Part shown: piece after piece, positions 43,176-55,012 of the stretch | Position numbering within the stretch: position 1 is the first letter of the stretch | Layout of the letters: each line of letters begins with the position of its first letter | From: Diphasiastrum complanatum | Taxonomy: Eukaryota; Streptophyta; Lycopodiopsida; Lycopodiales; Lycopodiaceae | Direction of reading: 5' to 3' | Assembly: GCA_029204225.1 (NCBI GenBank) | Contig: CM055110.1 | Span: 14,534,914-14,598,913, forward strand | DNA: 64,000 nucleotides | Made by a program: the position numbers and the translations under genes | Notes under the pieces: generated by a model | The model's input: the letters and a program-made list of their open reading frames with translations, nothing else | Databases searched by the model: none | What the model was told of the DNA's origin: nothing

Positions 43176-44004
43176 ATGGCTACCCCTGGAGGTGCTCCTC
43201 AGGAAGTCAATCCAATCATTGTTAGGAGAGCACTCCGTTTGGATCTACCCAAATACAATGGATTAACAAATCTAGTTAGATCTCTTCAGATCTATTCTGA
43301 ATCTTGTGAAGTCTATGGTGAAGTTTTTCCTCAAGATAAACTTAAGCTATTTCCAATCGCCTTAACAAGCGCAACACAAGATTGGTACTACAATCAAGAT
43401 GAAACCGAACGTACAGATTGAGAGACTGCCAAACGAGCCCTTATCACAAGGTTCAAACCTCGGAAGTTTATGGAAGACCCTTTCCTACTTTTAAGTAAAA
43501 TTAAAATGAGAAAGCGGAAAATGGTTCGAGATTATATTGAACGAGTTAAATGCCTCAGATCTGAGTGTAAACTTGAGCTGATTAATGAAAATGCCGTGAT
43601 TATGTGGTTTTTGTCAGGTCTACCTAAAAGGATCAGACGTGAGCTAAAATGCCATAATGAGTACGCAATTTTGCAAAACGCTATGGACGATGGAATTTGG
43701 GAGGAGGATGAAGATTCAGACTATGAGCCAAATATCAGTATGTTGCCTTATACAGCAGGGCAGACTACTACGACATCCACCACTATTGCATCAACGAATG
43801 TCAACTCTACTGCAGAGATGATGCTCAATGAGTTCAAGAAACTTGGAAAAAACCAGCAGAAACAGATGGAAAAGTTGCAGTTGCAATTTGATGAGAAGAT
43901 CAAAGCATTGGAAGATTTCCATGGACAAGCCAACAAGGAACTTGAGAAGTTTGCAAAGACTTTTCCTATTAGGGAAAATGTCTGGTGTTCCATTTGTATG
44001 GGCA
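43176..44004 (+). pseudogene. Gypsy gag
   Basis: Retrotrans_gag-type capsid: RLDLPKYNGLTN, KLKLFPIALTSATQDWYY, a TGA, then ALITRFKPRKFMEDPF, VRDYIERVKCLRSECKLEL, MWFLSGLPKRIRREL. It is followed by a Thr-rich stretch, a coiled coil (EFKKLGKNQQKQMEKLQLQF) and the beginning of a possible zinc finger (WCSIC). Cut by C2. Confidence 0.75.
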
Positions 44005-45826
44005 AAAATCAATAAATTCTGTCGAAAAATACTCATCACCTCCATCAGATCTCAAAGTCTTGATGTGACTTCCTTCAATAGGTGATCGGCAATAGTTGCA
44101 CCATCATCCATCCGTAATGTGTGCAGCTTCGTCTTCAGGAATAGCACTCGAGATACGTTTGTGGTCTCAAACAATGCCTTCAACGTATCCCACGCTTCTT
44201 TCGATCCTTCTGAATCCAAAATGTAGGGAATGATAGCATCTCTGACTAACAAGTTGATGACATTCTGTGCTTTCCGTTTCCTCATATCAAATGCCCGTTG
44301 ATTTTCTTCAATCACTGGCCTTGTCTCCTCACCTGTCACGATCTCCCATAGCTCCTTTTCCATCAGAATGTTCTTCAGTTTGAATTTCCAAATTGCATAG
44401 TTGTCGGCTCCTTCCAATTTGCTTGACTCATTGAGAACGCTTTCGCTTAGCATTGCCATAACTGCAATTAGATGACTCCAAATTTGCAAAAATGAAAAAT
44501 TTGCTGCAAAATTGACAAATGACGTCTTCGACCACTTATGCCAAATTGAAGATTTTGGCCTTAGCACGGCTCACAACTATCCTTAAGCCTAAAAAATGGC
44601 AATTATTGCCAAACTGCCATTTTTGGAAATTTCCTCCGTCTCACACAGATCTTCGATTTCAGAGATTTTTATATCAGCACGTAGCTCTTTGTACGCGCAT
44701 AGCTCTTGTCTAATCAGATCAGCTAGGTCAAAACATCACTCTGTTTTCTACTTATCTGCAAAAAAACCACAGTGGACAGAGCCCTTAAGAAGAATGGGCC
44801 AGTCCCAAAGACTAGGGGCACTTGTGGGACCCTTCAATCTGAAATGAAATTTGAAGTGTATATTTATTCTTCAATAAATCTCAATCGTTGATCTGGGACA
44901 TGTGGATGGTCCAGATTAGCTCTCACTTTTCTTGGTACACGTGGCAGCATGCGGTTTGTGCGCGCTACTTGCTCAACTTCTCATAGACACTTACATACAC
45001 TAGGTTTTTAGACGGACTGGACGCGCAAGGAAGGTGTTTCGCGAGGCGTTTCGGGCTAGTCCTCCACATTTCGGGTCTGTCCTCCACGTTTCGGGCCTAT
45101 TTTTCAACGTTTCGGGCTGGTCTCTAGACATTTCGAGTCGTTTGGAGACGTTTTAGAGGCATTCAATGGTGTTTCGGACCCTTTTCAAGCATTTCGGACC
45201 GTATCAGAGAGTTCTGGTTAGCAGTTTACAGACGAAAAAAAGAGTAGAAAGCCTGTTTCTCAGCAAAAATCATTGTTTTTAAGCCAAATCTTCACCAAAA
45301 AATGCGATTTTGAGGGCAAATCCACAGTAAATTGACTTGCACTTGGATCTAGCAACTTCCAGAAGTCATTGTTACAGAAAATGAGGCTTAAAACTTTGCT
45401 TTTCTGTTACAATGCTACTTTAAGCAAAAATACACAAAAATTGCTCAAATCTCTACCAAATGAACTAGGAACAGCTCCAAACTGCTAGTAGCAATATTAC
45501 TAAACTTTTGACAGCACAAAATGTTCTCCACAAGTTGATTAAGCAAGTTTTTTATTGAAACTTCTTGAAAACTTGCACTTTCCACGACCATGTCAATAAT
45601 CTGATGAGCACTATCAATCAATCACCATAAGCAATCACCAAGAGTAAGAGGAAGAACACACCATCACACTATCTCACACTAACTGAAAGAGAGTACAATA
45701 AACCCTGAATATATAGAGAGAGAAAACTAGTAGTTGACTGTAGACTAGCCTACGGCTACTTATAGCTGGTAACAACTGTCAACAGTAAATTGTAAACAGT
45801 AACAAGTTTATCATTGGTTTCTAACA
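44005..45826 (-). mobile_element. Copia fragment C2 (5' LTR, leader, gag, piece of integrase)
   Basis: The minus strand begins with a 236-bp LTR (45826-45591; TGTTAGAAACC...GACA) of the element C family, a leader of about 1.1 kb, gag from ATG 44459, and ends in an integrase piece (HIKTLRSDGGEYFSTEFIDF) near 44005. Gag breaks off at DHLLK (about 44083) and is joined to integrase, so the middle of the polyprotein and everything after integrase are gone. The gag copy lacks the early stop seen in element C. Confidence 0.8.
45035..45215 (-). repeat. Degenerate minisatellite in the C2 leader
   Basis: About eight imperfect units of roughly 20 bp containing (A/C)GTTTCGGGC or CATTTCGG(G/A)C, for example at 45055, 45075, 45095, 45117 and 45140. 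Units are too diverged for an exact period. Confidence 0.6.
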
Positions 45827-47090
45827 CCGGAAGTGCCGCAAACAGAACTGCTCATGAATATTTTGTCTAGTAAGATCATTATTTCGTTGGGAGAGTTCCT
45901 GAAGTTGGTGCCAAAAGCAAAAGAAGTATTAGCACAAAAGTTAACTCAAGCCAAACCAAAAGTCCATCAAGAGCCACTTTTTGTGCCAGACTTGAAGAAT
46001 CTAATGAAGTACTCCATGTCCAAGCAGCTTGGAAAAGTGAACAAAAAAATATCACCCTACCGATACAACATAGACAATTTTCTGAAGAAAGCTATGTGCA
46101 AATTGGGGCCTTACAAAGATAAAGCCTGCAACTTTTTCCATTAAGCTGACTGATCAAACTACAGTTCATCTGCGAGGAATGGTTGAAGATATACCTGTCA
46201 GAATTGCCGGATTACAGTTCGTCATTACTTTTGTAATAATGGACTTACCGGAAGTACCAAATATCTACCGAGTCCTATTGGGATGCCCATGGTTACGAGT
46301 TGCGCAAGTAATTCATAATTGGGGTACCGGGAAAATTACTTTTGAAAATCGTGAACGTGTAGTCAAGGGTGATCTTGTAACTTGGACTATCAAACCAGTG
46401 GCTCAAAAAAATAATGATAATTCATCAACAACGGATCATACTTGTAAAAAATTGGAGAGTTCATTACGACTCTCAAACCGATACTGTCAATTGGAATCAA
46501 GCACTTGCAACGATTGACTATATAGCAGGTTATATGCGTCAACAAGATAATCAATCATATTTGAATGAGATTTCATTATTGGATCAAAATTTGGATACAC
46601 CAATCACTTTTCCATTGAATGTGCTGAATGTAGCTTGGATATCAACGGAGCCTATACCATATCCGATTGAAGATGAACTCATTCTTGTGAGTCATGCCTT
46701 GACTTATGATGACAATGCAGAACTTACTGATGAGCAGATTCTAAATCATATGGATCTGACCATATTTGGAGTGCGTAATATTCCTGATAAACCAATAATA
46801 AAACTGTCAAAAGCAATTATATTGAAGGGAGATAGGATCACAGGTTCAATGACAAAGAAACAAGCCAAGCAACATTATAATACAGTCCTGAAATGGAAAA
46901 ATCCTCCTCAAAAGATTGATTCAAAGAATGCGTCACCCTTACTAGATAAAGACAAAAGGAAAGTCAAGGATAATTCTGCAAGTCAGAGTTCTAGCAAGAC
47001 ATCACCGTTTAGGAAATCTTCACCTTCGAAGAAAAGTTTATCTTTTTGGAAGTCATCACCTCCATGATCGATTCCTACTAAGAAGGCCCA
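45827..47090 (+). pseudogene. Gypsy protease and linker
   Basis: The frame resumes right after C2 with MPQTELLMNILSSKIIISLG-type sequence, then KYSMSKQLGKVNKK. The retropepsin-like region reads VEDIPVRIAGLQFVITFVIM, then LLGCPWLRVAQVIHNWGTGKITF. A catalytic DTG/DSG triad is not visible (the N-terminal protease segment is frameshifted around 46142). A 217-codon frame (46414-47067) with a Ser/Lys-rich end follows. Confidence 0.65.
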
Positions 47091-47409
47091 GCGAAAATCC
47101 GGGACAAATCCTTTTGACAAAGAACAAGCAGATGAAGTTCAACATGAAATGCCCGAGCATTTTAAACGCTATACACTAGATGATGTGGTTATCATGTTAC
47201 CCAAAGCACATCGTGAACCCGAAGAACAAGTGCTAGAATGTAAGGATGTTTACGATGGCCCAAGCTAGGACACAACCTATGAATCTTGCTGAACCAGGAG
47301 AACCAGAAAAGATTGTACAAGTTGAATCACAACTTAATCCTGAATAGTTTCAAGCGCTACGAACATTATTTCTTAAATATCAAGATTGCTTTGCATGGAC
47401 TTATAAAGA

Positions 47410-47930
47410 TTTAAAGGGCTTCCGACTTCAGTTATTGAACATACTATACCTTTAATACCTGATGCAGTTCCAAAGGTTACAAAGTTCTATTGCTGTAATC
47501 CTAATGTTGCGGATCTGATAAAGAAAGAGCTTCAGAGATTACTTGACGTCGATTTCATTTATGAGATCGAGCATACTGAATGGGTTTCACCAATTGTCAT
47601 TGCTCCTAAGAAGAATGGGAAATTGAAAATTTGTGTGAATCTCAAGCCCTTGAACAAAGTGACGCGGAAAGATCACTTTTCGTTACCTTTTACTGAAAGC
47701 ATTTTGGACCGTCTTGCTGGTGCAAAAGCTTATAGTTGTCTGGATGGATTTTGTGGATACAACCAGGTCAAGATAGCACCTGCAGATCATCACAAAACAG
47801 CTTTTGCAACAGAATGGGGAACCTATGCTTACAAAGTAATGTCGTTTGGACTCTGTAATGCACCAAGTTTGTTCCAAAGAGTGATGCAATTTGCTTTTAA
47901 AGATTATCTACAAAAATTTGTGGTAGTCCG
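47410..47930 (+). pseudogene. Gypsy reverse transcriptase, N-terminal half
   Basis: RT blocks VIEHTIPLIPDAVPKV, LQRLLDVDFIYEIEHTEWVS, VIAPKKNGKLKICVNLKPLN, SCLDGFCGYNQVKIAP and TAFATEWGTYAYKVMSFGLCNAP are well preserved (open from 47455, ATG 47623). The frame is cut after KDYLQKFVVV, just before the YxDD motif, by an LTR fragment. Confidence 0.85.
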
Positions 47931-48040
47931 TACTTTCACATGTGTGAAGGAAATTTCATGAATTTGAGCCTTCAAGTGGAGTTCAAGCCAAGGTGAAGCT
48001 AGAAAACACTAAATTGGTTGGTGTTTTAGCATTTTCAACA
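47931..48040 (+). repeat. 3' end of a 5' LTR (copia G)
   Basis: GTCCGTACTTTCACATGTGTG resembles part of the solo LTR at 36638-36670 (GTCCGTACTCAGACAGTGTTTCACACGTGTG). It ends TTTTCAACA directly before the primer site, so only the terminal about 110 bp of this LTR remain. Confidence 0.65.
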
Positions 48041-48861
48041 TGGTATCAGAGCCTTGTTATGAAATGAGCTAATTTTTTGCAATTTGATTCACTAGCATCA
48101 TAGATTTTGATCAATTCAAGGCATTGATTAATTCTTTATGATTATCTATGATTAGTATCTCCATTATTGATCAAATTGAGTCCTTGTAGGATCTGATTTG
48201 AAGGTGTTTAGGCTTCTAAAACCAGGTTCTAATCATTTCTTTCTACAAGATCACATTAGCAAGTTCTACTTGCTATCTCATATCTGATTCAAGGCGAGTT
48301 TTGGAGTCAAAAAATCTCAAGGAGTACCATTCAAGCATTGGAGAGATATAAGGATTGAAGCCTTTGGAGTTGATTTGGGTTATTCTCAGGTGTGTGAGAG
48401 ACCTTCTAAGAGTGATTTAGGTTCAGCTGAAAGCATTTTGCATTTACTCATCATTAAAATCATTTTTTTGTCAAAATTGTGATCTTGGTAGCTTGTGCCT
48501 GGAAGGTAGATTGTTTTGATTATTATATAAAGTATCAACCTGATCTTATAAGAGTGATTTAGAGTGGAGTTTATGTGCAATTAGATCTTCTTTTCTCATG
48601 TTTTTTGGATCTTTATAAGCCTTGTGAAGTTTAGATCAAGGAGGAGTCATGTTTTGATCATTTTTCTACATCAAGCAAGCTAGTTTCATTTTGCATTTTT
48701 CAATAGAATTGGTTAAACTCAAGATCCAGTAGTATCTTGTTGAAAATTTAGTTGTTGATCATTCCCAGGTCCCTAAATAGTGGGATAGCTAGCTCTTGCA
48801 TCCTGTCTTTGTGTATCCATCCTTATAGAATCAATCTGTTGTTTAGAGGAAGATTGGATCA

Positions 48862-49770
48862 ATGAATGCTTACCTTTTGGATTCTTGTGATAGATTGAAC
48901 AAATCAAACTATTCTATATGGAAGCACAATATAGAGGGATATGAGGTTAGCAAGGGGGCTTCCGTGTCACTAGAGGATATACTATCCACACATCCATTCA
49001 GTTTGAATATCGAGACTTTGTATCTATTAGAATACATGAAGAATCGACTAGAAAATGAAGACTTGTATCTACTAGAATACATGAAGAATCGACTCAGAAA
49101 ATGGAAAGAATTGAAATTGTTACAAAGGATTGAAATTATCAATATCAATACTGAGTTATTTCAATACAAGGTTGATATACCATTTTGATCCAACATTATC
49201 AATCCAATTTGATCCACTAACCCAAGTCAAGCTCGAAATTTACATTGATCCAAAACAATTTCCAACCCTGACCCAATTTCGACCCTATATCTTAGTTCGA
49301 CCCAATAGAGTAGACTTTGGTTTAGACCATTGTAAAATTCTTTATAAGACAAAAAGAGTTCTTGCACTCATAAAGAAATAAGGATATCTATATAGGCTCA
49401 CTCATTGCTATTCAGTGACTACTCATTCTTTAAGCAGCTCTATTTAATAAAAAAAAGAGGTAATTTGGCACTCCTGCGCTGTCTCTCCAGAAGCTAACAG
49501 CAAGTCTTTTGCAGGAAGAAGTTAGGAGAAAAAGCTTATCCACAACGAGTACCAAGTCAATGGCATTGTACTTTAATAAGCATCAATCCAAGAAGAAGAA
49601 TTTCAAGGACAAAAGACAAAGGCAGAGCAGCCAGATTCAACGCAACAACAACAACAACAACACAGACAGCAACAGCCATCCAAGACCAAACTCTTTTGCA
49701 AATATTGCAAAAGATCAAACCGCAACATTAAGAATTGTCACATCCTCAAGCACAATGAAGCAAGGAAGAA
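48862..49770 (+). pseudogene. Element G gag remnants
   Basis: MNAYLLDSCDRLNKSNYSIW is a copia gag start. A degenerate segment follows in which CTTGTATCTACTAGAATACATG is tandemly duplicated (about 49017-49098, third diverged copy near 50325). A later frame gives an Arg/Lys/Gln-rich region and CKYCKRSNRNIKNC, a knuckle lacking its His. Broken throughout. Confidence 0.65.
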
Positions 49771-49834
49771 GATGTAGCAAGACCAAGATGGAGATTCAGA
49801 TATGTTCTTATGCATCTACTATGGAGAAATCGAT

Positions 49835-50245
49835 CTAGACAAGTTCCATACACTACATGGGTAGGTGATACTGATACAAGAAAGTCCACATCTAGATTTA
49901 TACATTACATCTTCCCAGGCTACCAAAGATGCAGTCTGTTGAGAACTTTATTGTCTGATATTGGCCTCAGACAATATTGGCCTAAGACAATTATGTTCCA
50001 ACAAATATTTTATGTGATAACCAAAATGCTATGGCATTGTCACTTAATCCTAGATTTCATTCTAGGAGTAAGCACATTGAAATTAAGTATCACTACATCG
50101 GGAGTAGAATTCTCAACAAGGAGGTATGTTTAAAAGCTTATAAAACATAGTTCATGGCAGTTATATTTACAAAAAGATAAGTCAAGAGACACACAAAAAC
50201 TTTTGTGCAATCTTGAATTTGAAAATTAAAGCTTTCATGGATCCA
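49835..50245 (+). pseudogene. Element G RNase H terminus
   Basis: VGDTDTRKSTSRFIHYIF, then shifted frames giving [29 protein letters not shown] (in part) and a C-terminal AFMD-type end near 50240. These are the copia RNase H DxRKSTSG and SKHIxIxYHxIR blocks. Confidence 0.7.
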
Positions 50246-50953
50246 AATTAATGGAAGGTGATGGATTTCAGCAGTGCTTCAATCCCCACAGCTCTAATCC
50301 AAATTCCTTCAGTTTGAATATCAAGATTTATATTTACTAGAATACATGAAGAATTAGTTCAAAAAATGCAAAGAATCAAAATTGTTACAAATGATCGAAA
50401 TCTATTTCAATCCAAAACAATTTTCGATGCTGACACATCTGATATGATAATGACTACTACAACAAAATGTTTTGCTATAATCCATCTTGTAAATGCATTG
50501 ATTAATAGTTCTTTTAATCCAAATTAAGGAACTAATTGTACAACTACTAAATATATCTTAGAGCACAGATCAATGTGATACATAGAAACTCTTACACTAA
50601 TATAAGAGATTGTGCTCTTGCACTCAACTGCGATGTACACACTTTTGTGTTTAATTGAAACTGTTTTCAAGATATACTAATCAGTGTCACATAGTAGTAA
50701 CTGTACTGCATTCTCTTCTTAACTTGGTGGGATGAAAATTGATCATTTGTAGATTGTATGAATGACTGAATGTGAATGTTGATAGTTAATAGTATTGCCT
50801 CCTAAAAATCTCGCTTCCGCACTACTTATAGTTATTTTATGTATGTCTACGAAATCAATCACTTAGATCCTCACGATTTCAAAGTTATTTTCTATTTATA
50901 GAAAAAAAAAACTATGAATTCTAACTAGTTTCTAATAAAAAACAGTCTAAGCC
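50246..50953. other. Unassigned sequence
   Basis: No gene. It carries a diverged third copy of the TATTTACTAGAATACATGAAGAAT repeat near 50330. Confidence 0.4.
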
Positions 50954-51600
50954 TTGCCAACCTACATCTCTAAGGGCGTTACTAAACTAGTTCCTAAGAT
51001 CTTTCTTCTAAACAATGTTAAAGACTTATACCCCTTGACAATGGTCAACATAACTTACAATATAATAGCTCTCCCAAAAGAATTAGCCCTTTGTCTCCTT
51101 GACATAATTTGTTGCAATCCACTAAGCCTTATTAAAGGTCACAATGTATGTTTGATACCAAACTTAAAGTATGGACAACCATTGATCTTTTGCTCTAGTA
51201 GAGCCACCAATTGATTGTCTTCAAGTTTGATCTAAGAAAAGCAATTAATAAAATTAACATAGACTATTTACTCCAATGTCTTAAAAACCTCAACTATCTC
51301 TCCTACCTCATAAATATGGTCAAAGCCTTGCTCAGTACATCAAGCTCAATTATACATTTCAAAGAGAACTTTCCAGAAAAATTAATTTAAGATGTGGAAT
51401 GAGACAAGGTTGTCTTACTTCACTTTTTTTTACATCATTATCATTGAACCTCTCTTTTTTTCGCTTTAAGAATCAGATGGGAAATGGACCCATTCTAGGC
51501 TTCTCTAAGGACAACACCCCTATAGAACCACAATTTTTCACAGAGACAAAGATGTGCCCTCACAACTTGACCAAGATTCTTGCCTTGAAATATTTGACAT
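50954..51600 (+). pseudogene. LINE (non-LTR) reverse transcriptase fragment
   Basis: Reads ISKGVTKLVPKIFLLNNVKD, PLTMVNITYNIIALPKELAL, LSLIKGHNVC, then in another frame DLRKAINKINIDYLLQCLK, YLINMVKALLSTSSSI and CGMRQGCLTSLFF. These match the LINE RT order (xxGxIxLIPK, WRPI(T)LxNxxYKIIxKxLA, FIKGR, FDxxKAFDxIxW, GxRQGCPLSPLLF). Catalytic FADD is not found. Shifts and substitutions make it dead. Confidence 0.78.
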
Positions 51601-52704
51601 TACAAAATATTTTTATACAAAGTTGGACTCTAAGATAACTATGACAAATTTGGCATCCTAGTTTTCTCACATGAGGGTGTTTGAAGCCATTTATTTTTCA
51701 TAAGAATGGTAGGATAGATCTTCCTCACCAAAACTGATCAAAAAAAGAAAACATTAAATGTTAAGATAATAGACATGGATGGGAGGTATTGAGTATATGG
51801 ATGTGTGTAAGCGCTAGTCAAAAAAACAAATCTAGAAAAAAACATCAAGAATTCACCATACCCCTCACTGACCAAAAGTTTAGAGGATGTCAAGTACATC
51901 AGTCCAACAAGCGAGTCTATATATGCCCTTTGTCACTAAATATAGGCCACAACAAATCAAATTTATTTAAACGTGCCCTTGATACCAAAGGTAGTGTATA
52001 GTGAGTGGTCTATTGCCAAGAACACAAATCTCAATGACACATCATCAAAGGCAGTAAAAAAATTAGACTCATCGAACTTATTATAAATAGCAATATATTT
52101 TGGGTAAAATGGTAGGAGAGCAAGTCTCAATATTGAGATATGCGGTTATAATAGATATCCAAAATCTCAAAAAGGCACAAAATAAGTCCTAAAGCGTCAC
52201 ATAATACTCTCGATGATCTAGATTTCTATAACCTTAAAATCACATTGTAAATTTCAAAAACATAAAACCTACAATCTAAATGCTATTGCAAATGGACTTA
52301 AAATTGTTGTTTCTCTAGACAGAAATATAGAAAACCTAATTAAGAAGACAATTCTCTCATTATTTTCAGGCATTGGGATAGAGTTCCACCCCAACTTCAT
52401 TAGTCGACGAGTTTCACACCATAGCAGTCGCACATCATCATGAGGAGTATTAGCGGCTCCCACAATCGCAGTTACAGTCACAGCCACAATCTCTATCACA
52501 TCATATTTTGGTTATCTATATAGCCATTTAATATATGAGACATCAAACAATCAGAGAGATTAACCTTGTATGTACATAGCTTTATTTCATTAGGTTTCCC
52601 AATATTAGTAGTTGTTGCACCACACTGTAAACAGTTTATATTATAAGATAATCAAAAATTTCAATTTATTTGAAGAAGATATTTACTTTCATGCACACGT
52701 GGAA
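51601..52704. other. Unassigned sequence
   Basis: No recognisable gene or repeat border. It may include the LINE tail. Confidence 0.4.
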
Positions 52705-53776
52705 TGGAATGAGCCTTCTTTCCTAGTGCATGACTACGCCCATCAATAACTGAACAAAGCTATAATGACAAAAGTCACGTTCAATCTTTTAGCAACTAAC
52801 TTTGAAATCATTAGTAATAAAGTGATTTCGTAGCCAAACAATTATAAAAGCGATGTATAGAATATTGCAGTGTTGAAGTATTCAACAGATGAGACGAAAC
52901 AATAAGAGATTTATCACTTGCAAATGACTACAGAGAAGCATACATTCTGACATGATATTGAACGCAATAAGAAGATAGATTGATTCAGTAAGTAGCATGA
53001 CAAATCAGATGATGAGAGCACAAAGCAATAGCGGATGAAAACGGCGTACTCTAAATTATCTCTGAGTAACTGAAAACTTTGTCTGATGACTTCTACTAGT
53101 AGGCATTACGCGCTAATAGCTTTACTCTAATAGAGCTCTAAAATGAAACTTTCTAGAGACTATAGAAATCTTTAACGATCAGCTATTTATATTAAAGCAG
53201 TTCAAGCATATATGATAGGACAACTAATCGTGTCCTAGATCTCAATTGGCAGTTAGCCATAATGTGCTATCATATATCCAGTTAGAACTTCCCAGAAATT
53301 TACTTGCAAAGCAGTTAGGGCAAGTCTTTAGCTTCATATCAGGTGAAATAGTAACTGTCATCCTTCGACTTTCGTTGGAGTCATCCGATGTGTCGGAGCC
53401 ACCCGGTTGAGAGATTCTCGAGTATTTCTGCAGACTGTGTAGGAACACGAATAAAACTGCAGAACTGGATAATGAATGGACGTAGATTAAAGATCAATTA
53501 TTCGGATGAATCACTCCCAATAGTAGAATAATCCAACACTCCCTCTTAATTTTAATCCATGAATGCTTTGACCTTCAAACTTAGTTCAGCACAAAACTTT
53601 TTGTGTGCATCCAAGCTTAGTGCCTTAGTAAAAACATCAGCTGTCACATCTTGCGTCCGACGGTACTGCAAGTTTACCTCTTTGTCGAAAACTTTGCTTC
53701 TGACAGAGTCCAGACATTTTGCGAGTAAATGTAAAGCGAGTTTTGCGAGTTTTTTTCCACTGAATTTATTACTCAT
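52705..53776 (-). mobile_element. Copia family-D fragment: RNase H end plus 3' LTR
   Basis: The minus-strand frame 53776-53552 gives the copia RNase H C-terminus (DKEVNLQYRRTQDVTADVFT, KALSLDAHKKFCAELSLKVK, AFMD). It is followed by AAGAGGGAG and an LTR starting TGTTGGATTATTC at 53545. The LTR runs to about 52705, where it is truncated before its end. The upstream part of the element is missing. Confidence 0.8.
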
Positions 53777-55012
53777 GGCTAGCTAAAGACATAATGGTTT
53801 CTATAATGCCAGAAATATTTTAATAACTGCATTGGCCACATTGAGGTGTGTGTCTTTATATTATGGCACCAACACATTGGTGTACATGTCTTTTGAACTT
53901 CTGCAATAAATATTGTCATGAACAAGTCCAAATGAACATCCACCCAATTCACGTAGAATCACAAAATTGAATATTCACATCCATTCCTCACAGTTTTTAT
54001 ATGGTTTAAGAACTTAATGGTACTCTTAGTTTCTATATGGATTAAGAACACAACAGTCATTTGCAATTAACAGCATCCAAACTACTGGGATACTGAAGTT
54101 CACAATAAAAACATGGAAGTCAAAGTTGCTTCGAAATAAGCAAACCACAATATCATAAGCAACAACAATTCGTAACTTCATGATAAGAACACGGAAGTCA
54201 AAGTTGCTTCCAGAAACCACAAAATCCAAACAACAACAATTTGTCTATGATTTATCCAAGATGTATCGTCCTGACATTTATCATCCACTGAAAATTTCAA
54301 ATTCCATATCTGGCTAGAGTTTAAACATTAGACTTCGTGTCAACATACGTTTCAAAATAACTATGTTCAACTTGTACTTAACTAGGAAACATCTACATCA
54401 CCCAAAGTTTACTCGCAAAGTCTATTAACACTTCCATCTGCATAGAACTTACAACATTGAACTTCATGTTGACATTTGTTTCAAAATAGAACTTGCTTAC
54501 AACCAATATTCAACTTTGGAGCTTTAATCTCACCCAAACCCAAAACAATAGAATGAAACAAAGGACATTCAAATTTGCATACATATTCATCTCCATTCCA
54601 AGGAGTTGTATCAACCACAATAATGTAAACTAGACTCACACACTTTGTATCTATATGAAGAATATACCATTTAATTGTACTTGACATCATTTGAAACAAC
54701 TGACATAATGAGATTCAAGTTGAAACCATGGAAGTCATAGTAGCTTCCAAACAAGCAAATCACTAGAGTCAACAGATAAGAATTCAGCCATGGTTTATCT
54801 ATGATGTATCTTCTTGACATTCATCATCCACGAAAACACAAGAACGGCGGGTGTTTCTACGTGAATGCATTTCCGAGTCACACTGCCTCTCCAATGCGGT
54901 AGCCAATCCCGCTGCATATGATGGCAAATGACTATAGTTAAGGAAGCAAAATGACACAAAGTGCGAAAAAGATTATGTAAATGAACATTGTCAATAATTA
55001 TACGAACCATCT
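53777..55012. repeat. Region of degenerate internal duplications
   Basis: Related phrases recur: (C/A)ATGGAAGTCA.AGT.GCTTC at about 54112, 54190 and 54730; TTTATC.A.GATGTATC.TC.TGACATT.ATCATCCAC at about 54250 and 54794; ACATT.(G)A.CTTC.TGT..ACAT..GTTTCAAAATA at about 54325 and 54452. This suggests an old duplication of a few hundred bp. No gene recognised; it is the 3' flank of the methyltransferase-like pseudogene. Confidence 0.5.

Larger units (their letters stand above)
43176..47930 (+). mobile_element. Ty3/gypsy element, truncated and split by copia C2
   Basis: Plus-strand gag (43176 to about 44004), then copia C2 in the opposite orientation (about 44005-45826), then protease, linker and RT. 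It ends within RT just before the catalytic YxDD at about 47930, where a different LTR fragment begins. No RNase H, integrase or LTRs were identified. In-frame stops include 43419-43421 in gag and several around 47270-47400. Confidence 0.75.
48041..50245 (+). mobile_element. Internally deleted Ty1/copia element G
   Basis: Primer site TGGTATCAGAGCC at 48041-48053; leader about 800 bp; gag start at 48862; knuckle remnant around 49680-49760; RNase H tail from 49840 to about 50240. No LTR was recognised on the right. Protease, integrase and RT are absent. Confidence 0.65.

Noticed and set aside
51399-51638. Independent 79-residue gene
   Set aside because: It is the shifted continuation of the LINE RT (RQGC block).
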